Shown here piece after piece: positions 55,642 to 63,869 of a stretch of DNA of 64,000 bases (its first letter is position 1; each line of letters begins with the position of its first letter). Source of the stretch: an uncultured Chlorobiaceae bacterium. GTDB lineage: Bacteria > Bacteroidota > Chlorobiia > Chlorobiales > Chlorobiaceae. The notes beneath the pieces were generated by a model that had not been told where the DNA came from, searched no databases, and worked only from the letters and a program-made list of their open reading frames with translations. The translations under genes were made by a program, and so were the position numbers. The stretch covers positions 31,194-95,193 of the forward strand of contig CAIJVD010000027.1 of NCBI GenBank assembly GCA_903824045.1, given 5' to 3'.

Positions 55642-56162
55642 CGCTGCCTCGCTGGCATGAAGAGCCGATAGCCCGACAACACGACCGGAAGGCTTTTGAC
55701 TGCGGGGACGATGCGCTCAACATTTTTCTCGTCAATCACGCTCGCAACAGTCACAGCAAAGGCGGAGCAAAAACATTTCTCGCAGTAGATGACACCAACA
55801 CAACCATTCTTGGCTACTACAGCCTCAGTGTTGCCTCTATAGCCTATGCAAATACTCCTGAGGTCATCAAGCGGGGGCTCGCCCGCCATGAGGTCCCGGT
55901 GTTCAGACTTTGCCGACTGGCGGTAGACCGGTCAGTTCAGGGGAGAGGGCTGGGTGGACAACTGCTGCTCTCCGCAGGCCGAAGATGCTTGCAGGTTGCA
56001 ACACAGGTAGGGGGGGTTGCTCTCCTTATCGATGCAAAAAACATGCGGGCCAGAGCATGGTACGAAAGCTATGGAGCCATCCCGCTGCTTGATGCACCGC
56101 TCTCTCTCCTGCTCCCCTTCAAAACCATCTATACCGCACTCGAATTTGCCGCCAGAGGGTAA
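55638..56162 (+). CDS. GNAT acetyltransferase toxin (TacT-type)
   Basis: A 174-residue GNAT toxin that in this family acetylates charged tRNA to block translation. CGDDALNIFLVNHARNSHSKGGAKTFLAV is the typical entry. The acetyl-CoA-binding loop is LCRLAVDRSVQGRGLGGQLLLSAGRRC, and the catalytic Tyr region is NMRARAWYESYGAIPL. Intact frames indicate a working module. It lies between the two halves of the sulfur region and may help retain it. Confidence 0.93.
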   Translation: MTLPRWHEEPIARQHDRKAFDCGDDALNIFLVNHARNSHSKGGAKTFLAVDDTNTTILGYYSLSVASIAYANTPEVIKRGLARHEVPVFRLCRLAVDRSVQGRGLGGQLLLSAGRRCLQVATQVGGVALLIDAKNMRARAWYESYGAIPLLDAPLSLLLPFKTIYTALEFAARG

Positions 56163-56214
56163 CTGTTTCCCTCGAGAACTAAAGACGATTGAGGAAGCAG
56201 AGATCCATTACTGT

Positions 56215-57498
56215 TCAAGAGGCCATCTCCACAACAGAGGCACCGAATCCTGCTGCGCTGAGCCGGTTTGCGCTCTCGTTATGGTAGACAAAGAAAAGCA
56301 GATGAGGCGGGACTCTCTTCACCGACTGAAGAAAAGCCGCAGCATCCCGATCAGATTCAAGCGCGACCGCGTCGAACCCCTGAAGTTCCTCTTCACCAAG
56401 GAGTCGCCCCGGTAAGAGCGGAACGATTTTACCCCTCAACAGGCAGCTGTATGGGTCACTGCCAAGATAGAGAACCCTCTCCCGTTTCCGGTAAAACGAT
56501 GCCGTTCTTCCGACAATGGCAAGCAGCGGTGAAGCCTGCTCCTGAAGGTGCATGGAGCTGACCGTGGTCAAAGTCACCATCTCATCCGAAAAACCCGCCT
56601 TGTAGACGAGTGCGACCGCCATCTCCGGGTCGACCTGCTCCTCATCAATGAGTATCTTTTGCAGTTCCTGAAGGCGACTTGCGCACATGAAGAACACCAG
56701 TGTCCTCGCCTTCCCTCCGGCAAGCACGTTGTGGGCGCTGAGCAGGGTAACTCCCCCGCTGACCCCCCTCATGGTGAGCGGGATAGCGGCTGCAGCTGCC
56801 GCACTCTGAAGGGCGGAGACCCCAGGCACGATCTCGACATCAACATGCCGCTCGCGCAGATAGAGCATCTCCTCGCCTCCCCGGCCGAAGATAAGCGGGT
56901 CGCCCCCTTTGAGCCTGACAACGATCTGTTTTTTCTCTGCGGCGAGATAAAGCTCGCGATTGATCTCCTCCTGGTCTCGATGATGGTGCCCCTTGCGCTT
57001 GCCGACATAGACTTTTTCAGCATCGTAGGCGTCAAGCAACGATATGTCAATGAGATCGTCGTAGAAGATCACCCCTGCACGTCCCAGAAGCCTGTCGGCA
57101 CGTAGCGTCAGATAGTCACGCCCGCCGGCACCGGCGCCACAGAGATAGACCTTTCCATAGCTCTGCCGGATGTCGTGACGAAGAAAGCTGACCTTCAGAT
57201 CCGGGCGTTCCCTGCGGGCAACAACCGCCGTCATTGCCGAAAGCGGATGCTCTGAGGGTTCGGCAATGAAGACGCTCTCTCGGACAACTGCAACGAGATT
57301 AATGCCCTCAGGAAGATCAGCCGGCAACTCCGTCGCAGGAAAGAGCGCAAAATCAACACCTCCCGATAGCAGCGCGAGGCAGGGATCGGGGTCAATATGC
57401 AGAGAGAGAATCGCCAGACCGCAAAACTCCCCAGCCTGGGGAAGCAGGAGGCATCCTCTCGGAGTGACGACCCGCTGCGGTTCAAGCGTCCGGGCCAT
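56215..57498 (-). CDS. cobA: Uroporphyrinogen-III C-methyltransferase with HemC-like and HemD-like flanks
   Basis: Makes precorrin-2 for siroheme. The middle (about residues 112-345) is a SUMT domain: KVYLCGAGAGGRDYLTLRA, YVGKRKGHHHRDQEEIN, RLKGGDPLIFGRGGEE, VPGVSALQSAAAAAAIPLTMRG. The first 110 residues recall the substrate-binding part of hydroxymethylbilane synthase (GGVDFALFPATELPADLPEGINLVAV), without its catalytic lysine or cofactor Cys. The last 85 residues look HemD-like (FDAVALESDRDAAAFLQ). These flanks are probably remnants. It is the last gene of the sulfate reduction operon and overlaps the dehydrogenase gene by 17 bases, so it serves siroheme for the sulfite reductase. Confidence 0.85.
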   Translation of the reverse strand: MARTLEPQRVVTPRGCLLLPQAGEFCGLAILSLHIDPDPCLALLSGGVDFALFPATELPADLPEGINLVAVVRESVFIAEPSEHPLSAMTAVVARRERPDLKVSFLRHDIRQSYGKVYLCGAGAGGRDYLTLRADRLLGRAGVIFYDDLIDISLLDAYDAEKVYVGKRKGHHHRDQEEINRELYLAAEKKQIVVRLKGGDPLIFGRGGEEMLYLRERHVDVEIVPGVSALQSAAAAAAIPLTMRGVSGGVTLLSAHNVLAGGKARTLVFFMCASRLQELQKILIDEEQVDPEMAVALVYKAGFSDEMVTLTTVSSMHLQEQASPLLAIVGRTASFYRKRERVLYLGSDPYSCLLRGKIVPLLPGRLLGEEELQGFDAVALESDRDAAAFLQSVKRVPPHLLFFVYHNESANRLSAAGFGASVVEMAS

Positions 57499-57934
57499 CT
57501 GCAGTGAGCAGTTGCTCTATCTTGTTGCGCCAATCGATTGCCTTCTTCACATCGGTGCCTGAGGATGAGACTGCCACGGTCATAGGGCACCGGGCGAAAA
57601 TGGCGGGAGTGAAAAAGTCACAGAGTTCAGGATCGTCCGGGGTATTGACGAGAATGCCGCGCACATTTGCCTGGAGTTTCAGAAAACGGTTGGCTTCACG
57701 ATCACTGCTGCAGAGATAGAGAACCATCACACCCTCCAGATCGCTCTGGCTCAACTCGCGCAACTCGACGATGCATCCGCTCTGAAGAATCTCATCACAA
57801 ATCTCTTCAGCAATGACGGTGAATGGGCAACAGAGTCGTTGAAGCATCACGACCTTTTCAAGAGCAGCGGCTCCGCCTCCGGCGACCAGCACGCGCTTCC
57901 CCTGAAGTTTCAGCGTTACCGGCAGACTCTTCAT
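57482..57934 (-). CDS. Precorrin-2 dehydrogenase / sirohydrochlorin ferrochelatase-like (CysG N-terminal type)
   Basis: A 150-residue protein matching the N-terminal CysG/Met8/SirC fold. [29 protein letters not shown] holds the NAD-binding GGGxAA, followed by [17 protein letters not shown]. It oxidises precorrin-2 to sirohydrochlorin. The second domain of CysG-type proteins is missing, so ferrochelation may need another enzyme. It overlaps cysN by four bases and the methyltransferase gene by 17, so siroheme synthesis is tied to sulfite reduction. Confidence 0.92.
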   Translation of the reverse strand: MKSLPVTLKLQGKRVLVAGGGAAALEKVVMLQRLCCPFTVIAEEICDEILQSGCIVELRELSQSDLEGVMVLYLCSSDREANRFLKLQANVRGILVNTPDDPELCDFFTPAIFARCPMTVAVSSSGTDVKKAIDWRNKIEQLLTADGPDA

Positions 57935-59712
57935 ATCTGCCAGTCGTTGATAATTTCCCTTGTTTTCAGCATGGTCACCACCAGGGCGACCGACTCCTTC
58001 AACTCGCCGACCGAGGGAAGGTGAAGGTCGGGCTGGTAGCGCGAAAATCCGTTCTCGCCGAGATTGATGACCAGAATATCGTTCGGCTCGTTGAGCTGCT
58101 TGAGGGCTTCAATATCGAAGTCGTCGGCGTCGTCGATTGTGGTGATAAAGATAAGTCCTGCATCGGTAAGGATGCGGGCAAGTTCACCGATCCTTCTCAG
58201 CCTCTCGTCAGCACTGTCCGCTTTGGCGCCGATATCGGCATCGAGCCCGCGGTCGATACTCGCTACCCCGAGATAGTAGGCGTTCATCCTGTTTTCGAAG
58301 AGCGTGCGCTCAAGCGATTTGGCAACCGCACGTTTCCCTGTTCCAGGTGCTCCGGTAAAGACGATAAACTTCGGCTGGTGGCTGTTTGCCTGAGCTCTCT
58401 CCTCGACTCGGACATGACCGGCCTCCCAGTTGTTCTCACGCTCACGGATGTGGCGCTGCAGGAGGGTCTCTCCGGAAGAGAGGTTTTCGACAACGATTCC
58501 GCCCCCGGCGATCTCGAAATTATCGACAATAACGAACCGGCCGGTACTCTCGCTTGATGAGGAGGGGTCGAAGGCAATCGGACGTGATGTTTCCAGAATG
58601 CACTCACCAACGTCACGGCATTCGAGCTGCTGCTTGCTGCTGCTGAAACTCAAGTCAGAGGCGTCGAGGGTATTGCAGATTTCGGCAAGGCGGACCGAGG
58701 CCTTTGCCGAACCGAGCTTGAGCTTGTACTCCCGGTCACGGACCATCGGCGCGCGGCCAAGCCAGAAAATATTCACCCTGAAACGGCTTCCCACCTCGGG
58801 CTGCGGGTCGGAGGGCTTCACCATCAGCTCTCCCGGACGGATATAGATCTGTGTGGCAAGCGTAAAACCGATGGCATCGCCAACAGTGGCGGCTGTTTTC
58901 GGTCTGGTATTGAAGGACTCCACCGAGAGCACTCTGGACTGCTTTCCGGATGGGAGAAAGAGCACCTCATCACCGGCATGCACCGTTCCTGCCGCAACCG
59001 TACCGGCTACAATTCTGCGGTCGTCATTCTCTTTGGTGAATTTGTAGATATCCTGCACGGGAAACCGGAAGGGCTTCTCCTGCAGGTCGGCCTCACTTGC
59101 AAACCCGTCGAGCTGGTCGAGAACAGTTGGGCCGGTGTACCACCCCATCAGTTCGGAGTGCGATGCGATGTTCTCCCCCTCTCGAGCGCTGACGGGAATA
59201 AAGCTTACCGGCGTCACCTTGATTTGCCGGAGAAATTCGGAATAGTCGGCTTGCAGCTTCAGATAGACCTCTTCGCGGTAGCCGACGAGGTCCATCTTGT
59301 TGACCAGCACCGTCACCTGTTTGACGCCGAGCATGGAGACCATCTGGCCATGGCGCCTCGAGTTCTCCTGAATCCCCTCGTCAGCATCGATGACAAGCAG
59401 TGCCGCTTCGGCACGCGATGCGCCGGTAATCATGTTTTTCAGAAACTCGATATGGCCCGGAGCGTCAATGATGATGTAGTCGCGCTTCTTCGTCTTGAAA
59501 AAGCAGCGAGCCATATCGATGGTGATGCCCTGAGCCTGCTCGTCCTTGAGCGCATCAAGCAGAAACGCATATTCGAACGGCTTCGAATTGCGCCGGCAGC
59601 TCGCCTTCACCGCATCAAGTTTCCCCTCGGGAAGCGACCCCGTATCAGCCAAAAGACGACCAATGACGGTACTCTTCCCATGATCAACATGCCCGACAAT
59701 AACAATATTCAT
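57931..59712 (-). CDS. cysN: Sulfate adenylyltransferase subunit CysN fused to a degenerate APS kinase-like domain
   Basis: Residues 1 to about 425 are CysN, the GTPase that drives ATP sulfurylase: [15 protein letters not shown] (G1), DAPGHIEF (G3) and NKMDLVGY (G4), then the EF-Tu-like beta domains. Residues from about 430 to 593 align with APS kinase (CysC). The P-loop is [12 protein letters not shown], with Arg for the usual Ser/Thr, and the substrate motif DGDNVRHGL reads [10 protein letters not shown]. Kinase activity is therefore doubtful. The neighbouring reductase looks APS-specific, so the kinase would not be needed. It overlaps the precorrin-2 dehydrogenase start. Confidence 0.92.
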   Translation of the reverse strand: MNIVIVGHVDHGKSTVIGRLLADTGSLPEGKLDAVKASCRRNSKPFEYAFLLDALKDEQAQGITIDMARCFFKTKKRDYIIIDAPGHIEFLKNMITGASRAEAALLVIDADEGIQENSRRHGQMVSMLGVKQVTVLVNKMDLVGYREEVYLKLQADYSEFLRQIKVTPVSFIPVSAREGENIASHSELMGWYTGPTVLDQLDGFASEADLQEKPFRFPVQDIYKFTKENDDRRIVAGTVAAGTVHAGDEVLFLPSGKQSRVLSVESFNTRPKTAATVGDAIGFTLATQIYIRPGELMVKPSDPQPEVGSRFRVNIFWLGRAPMVRDREYKLKLGSAKASVRLAEICNTLDASDLSFSSSKQQLECRDVGECILETSRPIAFDPSSSSESTGRFVIVDNFEIAGGGIVVENLSSGETLLQRHIRERENNWEAGHVRVEERAQANSHQPKFIVFTGAPGTGKRAVAKSLERTLFENRMNAYYLGVASIDRGLDADIGAKADSADERLRRIGELARILTDAGLIFITTIDDADDFDIEALKQLNEPNDILVINLGENGFSRYQPDLHLPSVGELKESVALVVTMLKTREIINDWQI

Positions 59713-59805
59713 GTCTACAAACGCTTAATGCTGTTTACCGTTCAAACTCACACAACAAGATCTTGGTCTTTACATAGATCCCATTGTGTAAGTCCGTGCC
59801 ACCAA

Positions 59806-59878
59806 AATCCAAAATCTCCTCAATTCGTGAAAATTCGTGCAATTCGTGGACCAACCTCTTCCAATCCAAAATCTCCTC
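59806..59878. repeat. Short direct-repeat cluster between cysD and cysN
   Basis: The 16-base word AATCCAAAATCTCCTC occurs at 59806-59821 and 59863-59878. Between the copies, AATTCGTG occurs three times at 59822, 59832 and 59841. The AATTCGTG periodicity resembles dispersed intergenic repeats of Bacteroidetes/Chlorobi. The 166-base gap here is the only sizeable break in an otherwise packed operon, so the repeat probably inserted into it. Confidence 0.7.
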
Positions 59879-60757
59879 TTACATGTACCCGTCACGACGG
59901 AGGGTTTCAAGACCGCCGTCTTCGCTGTCCTGCGCCCGGCCTGATCGTTCGGCAATGTTGGAGAGCTTGCCGCTGCGGAGCTCTTCGATGACCTCTGCCA
60001 ACGTTCTCGACTCAGAATCAACCGGATTGGTGCAGGGATAGCATCCGAGCGAACGAAACCGTGTACCTTCGCCCTGGTTGAAGTAGAGAGAGACAATCGG
60101 GATATTCTCGCGTTCGATATACTCCCAGATATTGAGCTCTGTCCAGTCGAGCAAGGGATGGATGCGCACATGGGTTCCCGGGGCAAAATCGGTCTTGAAC
60201 TGGTTCCAGAACTCGGGCGGCTGATCACCGACATCCCAGACGTTATCCTTGTCCCTGGGCGAGAAATACCTCTCCTTCGAACGACTCCCCTCCTCATCCG
60301 CCCTTACACCGGCAATCACGCCCGTATAGGGTTCCTTTCCCTCGTCGGGCACGTATCGCTTCAGCTCATGATCGAGCCGGTAGCGCGGCCACTCGCCGGA
60401 GAGCGTGTGCTTCAAGGCCTCGCTCTTCAGATACTTGCAGCAGGTCAAACGGTCGGTATTGCCGTCAGGAAAGGTGAGTTTCTGCTCCAGTGCATCACGG
60501 TTCTCACCGTAGATCATGTTCAGATTCCACTCGAGCGCAATGCGGTCGCGGTAGGCGATCATTTCCGGAATCTTGTAATGCGTGTCAATATGAACGAGAG
60601 GGATGGGCACATGGCCGAAAAATGCCTTGCGGGCCAGCCAGAGCATCACCGTACTGTCCTTGCCTATCGACCAGAGCATGCAGAGGCTCTTGAACTCCCT
60701 GTATGCCTCCCTGAGAATATAGACGCTCTGCGCCTCAAGTTTGTCGAGATGATCCAT
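59879..60757 (-). CDS. cysD: Sulfate adenylyltransferase subunit CysD
   Basis: PP-loop subunit of ATP sulfurylase, which converts sulfate and ATP to APS with Cys[44 protein letters not shown] holds the SxGKDS ATP-binding motif. [45 protein letters not shown] and [14 protein letters not shown] are typical. The ATG at 60757 has GAAGGA just upstream and gives 292 residues. It starts 17 bases after the reductase gene stops. Confidence 0.96.
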   Translation of the reverse strand: MDHLDKLEAQSVYILREAYREFKSLCMLWSIGKDSTVMLWLARKAFFGHVPIPLVHIDTHYKIPEMIAYRDRIALEWNLNMIYGENRDALEQKLTFPDGNTDRLTCCKYLKSEALKHTLSGEWPRYRLDHELKRYVPDEGKEPYTGVIAGVRADEEGSRSKERYFSPRDKDNVWDVGDQPPEFWNQFKTDFAPGTHVRIHPLLDWTELNIWEYIERENIPIVSLYFNQGEGTRFRSLGCYPCTNPVDSESRTLAEVIEELRSGKLSNIAERSGRAQDSEDGGLETLRRDGYM

Positions 60758-60774
60758 GCTGTCCTTCAATAGTG

Positions 60775-61491
60775 TTAGTGTTTGTCGCGATGCAGGCCGC
60801 ACTCCCTGTGTTCAGCCATCTCCCACCACCAGCGTCCGGCCCGAACGTCCTCGCCCGGCTTGACCGCTCTGGTGCACGGTGCACAGCCGATGCTTGGAAA
60901 ACCCTCGTCATGCAGTGCATTGTAGGGCACGGAGTGCTCTTTGATATACTCCCAGACCCACTCCTCGGTTGCTTCAGCAAGCGGGTTGATCTTGTAGAGA
61001 CCGAAAGCCGCATCCCACTCAATCGGCGCTACGGCGGTTCTTGTTACCGACTGCTCACGGCGCAGCCCGCATATCCAGGCGGTGAGGGTGGAGAGCTTTC
61101 TTTTCAGGGGTTCGATCTTGCGAACACCGCAGCACTCGCGACGGCGTTCAACGCTTTCATAAAAAAGATTCGGTCCATGGCTCGTCACCATCGTTTCAAC
61201 TGCCCCTCGCTCGGGAAAGAGCACCTCAATCTGCAGGCCGTAGCGAAGCCTTGTTGCATCAAGAACGTTGTAGGTCTCCTGATGCAGCCGGCCGGTATCG
61301 AGCGTAAACAGAGGAACCTGCAGATTTTCGCTGTGGATAATATCGGTAATGACCTGATCTTCCGCCCCGAAGCTTGAGGCAAGCGCGCAACCCGAGGCCC
61401 CAAAGGAGTCCACGGCACGGCGAAGGATCTCCTGCGGTGACTTCCCCTCGAGCTCACTGTTGAGGCACTCTATCTGCTCCCTTGTTATCAT
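60775..61491 (-). CDS. cysH: Adenylyl-sulfate (APS) reductase, CysH family
   Basis: Thioredoxin-dependent reduction of APS to sulfite. The PP-loop-like [17 protein letters not shown] and [14 protein letters not shown] are present. Two Cys pairs, CC in [14 protein letters not shown] and CxxC in [11 protein letters not shown], bind the [4Fe-4S] cluster found in APS-type but not PAPS-type enzymes. The catalytic ECGLH lies at the C-terminus. At 238 residues it fits the bacterial assimilatory form. Neighbours on both sides are sulfur assimilation genes. Confidence 0.95.
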   Translation of the reverse strand: MITREQIECLNSELEGKSPQEILRRAVDSFGASGCALASSFGAEDQVITDIIHSENLQVPLFTLDTGRLHQETYNVLDATRLRYGLQIEVLFPERGAVETMVTSHGPNLFYESVERRRECCGVRKIEPLKRKLSTLTAWICGLRREQSVTRTAVAPIEWDAAFGLYKINPLAEATEEWVWEYIKEHSVPYNALHDEGFPSIGCAPCTRAVKPGEDVRAGRWWWEMAEHRECGLHRDKH

Positions 61492-61508
61492 GCTTTCAAT
61501 CGATTCGT

Positions 61509-61754
61509 TTAGCTCTGTTTAGATTTCCCGACAATCAGGCTTACACCGTGACCGCGGTTTTCGACCTTGACGATCCTGTGACCGGAGTCCTTGAGTGTCT
61601 GGGCGACGCGCAGAACCCCCTCCCCTTCATCGACGAGAATCTCAAGCAGTTCATCCCGCTCGAGCTCGGAAACTGCCGCCTTGACGCGCATCGCATTGAG
61701 CGGGCATGAGATCCCCTGCACGTCGATATGTTTGCGGGGTTTACTCTGTACCAA
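61509..61754 (-). CDS. TusA-family sulfur carrier protein
   Basis: An 81-residue TusA/SirA-like protein with the catalytic CPxP-like motif CPLNAMRVK near residue 17. It relays persulfide sulfur between proteins. It overlaps the sulfite reductase stop by 14 bases and precedes cysH, so it may carry sulfur from sulfite reduction towards cysteine or cofactor synthesis. It is an unusual partner within an assimilatory operon and could instead support siroheme or Fe-S assembly. Confidence 0.9.
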   Translation of the reverse strand: MVQSKPRKHIDVQGISCPLNAMRVKAAVSELERDELLEILVDEGEGVLRVAQTLKDSGHRIVKVENRGHGVSLIVGKSKQS

Positions 61755-62619
61755 GAATCGCCTCCTTCACCGTGTCGAGCCCGATTCGGTCGATCATGTG
61801 GCCGAAACGCTCTTTCTTGCGACCGTTTGCGCAGTAGTAGCCAAAAGCCTTGTCAATAAGCAAATAAAGCTCCTCCTCCGTCTCCACCAGCTGCTTGAGC
61901 ACCGATGCCAGCCGGGGGATTTTGCCCATCGTACCCCCGATAAAGAGCGTATAGCCAATCCTGCCGATCGCCCAAGAACCGGAGGGGCAGAGAGAGGTGC
62001 AGATGCTGCAGTTGATGCAGCTCTCCCAGTCGATCTCATACGAAAATCCCTCGTCGCTGTCCACGCGAGAGATTGAGTGCAACGGACAGAGCGAAACACA
62101 GAGACCGCAGTCGTTGCAATCCGATGCCTCCCACTTAGGCTCTATGGCGCCACGGATACCGATGTCATTTTCATTTGCCTTGGTGCAATTATGCGAGCAC
62201 CCTGTTACGGCAAGCTTGAACTTTGAGGGCGCCTCCTGCTTGAAATAGCGGGCATCAAGCTCTCTTGCGATCTTTTTGGTATCGATGTTTCCCCACCGGC
62301 AGGAGTCATCTCCAGGACAGGCAACAATAACGCGGACCCTCGGCCCGCAGGCACCCATCTCGATGCCGGCTTCCAGCAGTTCAAGACGGGCAGTTTCGAG
62401 ATTGTCCTTGTGGACATAGTGGATTTCGATGCCCTGTCGTGTTGAAAGATGAACAAACCCCCTGCCATATTTGCGGGCAACAACGGCGACGCAGGCGAGC
62501 TGGTCGGCAGTGAGGTCGCCGGCAACCGCCTTGAGGCGCATAACATACATATCAGGCTGCTTCTGGCGCATCATGCCAACTTTGCCAAGGGCAGCAGAAT
62601 CAAGCTCATGTCCACTCAT
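61741..62619 (-). CDS. Sulfite reductase, small siroheme/ferredoxin type (AsrC-like)
   Basis: A 292-residue member of the nitrite/sulfite reductase family. Siroheme and [4Fe-4S] ligands are CPGDDSC (CxxxxxC) near residue 103 and CSHNC (CxxxC) near residue 139. They are followed by a ferredoxin domain with two cluster motifs, CNDCGLCVSLCP and CINCSICTSLCP. This is the layout of anaerobic sulfite reductase subunit C, and it reduces sulfite to sulfide. No AsrA or AsrB partner is in the window, so the electron donor is likely a ferredoxin. It leads the minus-strand sulfate reduction operon. Confidence 0.9.
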   Translation of the reverse strand: MSGHELDSAALGKVGMMRQKQPDMYVMRLKAVAGDLTADQLACVAVVARKYGRGFVHLSTRQGIEIHYVHKDNLETARLELLEAGIEMGACGPRVRVIVACPGDDSCRWGNIDTKKIARELDARYFKQEAPSKFKLAVTGCSHNCTKANENDIGIRGAIEPKWEASDCNDCGLCVSLCPLHSISRVDSDEGFSYEIDWESCINCSICTSLCPSGSWAIGRIGYTLFIGGTMGKIPRLASVLKQLVETEEELYLLIDKAFGYYCANGRKKERFGHMIDRIGLDTVKEAILGTE

Positions 62620-62736
62620 TTTCTACGAAAATCTATGATATTGAAAAAACAAAGGGCACCCCATTCACGATGCAAGAGAAAGCCCGGGGGCTCTGTCATA
62701 CGTCACTCTGAAAGGGGGGAGCAACAGCAGATTGCA

Positions 62737-62750
62737 TTAACGATTGTTAA
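62737..62750 (-). promoter_or_regulatory. Candidate operator palindrome TTAACGATTGTTAA
   Basis: A 14-base site with symmetrical arms TTAAC-N4-GTTAA, 117 bases before the sulfite reductase start. The same ATTAACGATTGT word appears upstream of sbp. A dimeric regulator binding both would co-ordinate sulfate uptake and reduction. Confidence 0.5.
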
Positions 62751-62881
62751 AAAAAGCCAAGCGGGCACATATATCCAAACGCTTCTTCTTGAAATCCTGT
62801 AAATATCGCAAAAAAGAGGGATTCAGCACTCCTTTAAAGTGACTTTTCCAAAGAAGAGGGGGGCTGGAGGAAACAAAAAAA

Positions 62882-62943
62882 CATCCGGGTGTCTCTTAAG
62901 GAAAAATGCACCCGACTGCACTTTTCACCGAGACACCCGGATG
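62882..62943 (-). terminator. Terminator of the tRNA-Cys transcript, 14-bp stem
   Basis: A 14-base perfect inverted repeat, CATCCGGGTGTCTC and GAGACACCCGGATG, separated by about 34 bases. In the minus direction it is followed by seven T. It lies 32 bases past the tRNA and ends that transcript. Confidence 0.9.
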
Positions 62944-62974
62944 AAGGGAGGAACTGCATTGCACTGAACTTGAG

Positions 62975-63048
62975 AGGCGATGACAAGATTCGAACTTGTG
63001 ATAAAGAGTTTTGCAGACCCTTGGCTTAGACCACTCACCCACATCGCC
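62975..63048 (-). tRNA. tRNA-Cys (anticodon GCA)
   Basis: A 74-base cloverleaf on the minus strand: acceptor GGCGATG/CATCGCC, a D arm with GTGAGTGGTCTAAGCC, anticodon stem AGGGT/ACTCT with loop CTGCAAA giving GCA. The variable loop is short (TTATC) and the T arm is ACAAG-TTCGAAT-CTTGT. CCA is not encoded (CTC follows the discriminator). It sits beside the cysteine assimilation region, which may be chance. Confidence 0.95.
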
Positions 63049-63150
63049 TAAAAAAAACATCCGGACAGCGTTGATAACAAGATGCACACACACACCAGCG
63101 AAGTTTCCATCAAACTTCCCCTCACCGCCCGGATGCCCGGAGTAAACAGC

Positions 63151-63866
63151 TTAGAAAGCTATCGTTGCTACAACTTCCGTGCGCAGACGATTGATGTCTG
63201 TATCAGCTGCGGAAGTATGCTTTTTTGTGGTCAGGTAGCGTACAGTCGGCTGAATGGTCAGCTGCTTGCTGGCAGCGATCTTGTACTGTGCCCAGATAAA
63301 GTTGTTAGTGTAATCAACCTCAGTAGTTGCTGACTTGTCATTGGTCTTGTTGTAGTCATACCAGGCAAGGAACTGGCCGTACTCAACTTTTGCCCTCAAC
63401 AGGTAACCCGTGTAATCAACTTTGCCTCCAGCAGCGGCGCCATAAATAGCTGAGGAGCTCGGGGTCGTCCCTTTACCACTCGTATAGAATCCGCTGAAAC
63501 CGAGCTTCACGTCACCAGCCGGAACCGCAACATTTGCACCGAAGGTTATAGGAGCGATACCTGCATGAAAAGGATTACCTGTAACATAGGTGTTGTCGGT
63601 CGAGAGGGCCGTCTGGTAGACGGTCTCGTGTTTGGTCAGCGCAGTAACCACCTGTGGCTCGAAGGAGACATCACCAGCTTTGGTTTTGTAGCTGACACTC
63701 AGCGCATAACCATCGTTCAAAACGCCATCGCCGGTTTTGCTGGTATTGGGCTTGGATTGATCATCAAAAACTCCAACGACCACGTTCAGGTCACCATCGC
63801 CAATTTTCGTGCCGTAGTTAAAACCAAAGAGCCTGTCGTTATTGAAGGTGTTGGCTGGAACTGTTT
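63151..63866 (-). pseudogene. Outer membrane porin, 5' end missing (interrupted)
   Basis: The C-terminal 238 residues or so of a beta-barrel porin: alternating strands such as GYALSVSYKTKAGDVSFEPQVVTAL and YLLRAKVEYGQFLAWYDYN, ending in RTEVVATIAF with the C-terminal Phe required for outer membrane assembly. Reading upstream, the frame stays open through TKTVPANTFNNDRLFGFNYGTKIG until a TGA at 63867-63869. It has no signal peptide. Upstream lies an insertion-sequence transposase start (63931), so the gene was most likely cut by that insertion. Confidence 0.75.
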
Positions 63867-63869
63867 TGG

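Larger units (their letters stand above)
62620..62974. other. Regulatory region upstream of the sulfate reduction operon
   Basis: A 355-base gene-free stretch. In the minus direction it holds a TATATG box near 62770, the palindrome at 62737-62750, and a leader of about 117 bases with AGCCC/GGGCT inverted repeats near 62683. The far end carries the tRNA-Cys terminator. No gene is seen. Confidence 0.5.
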
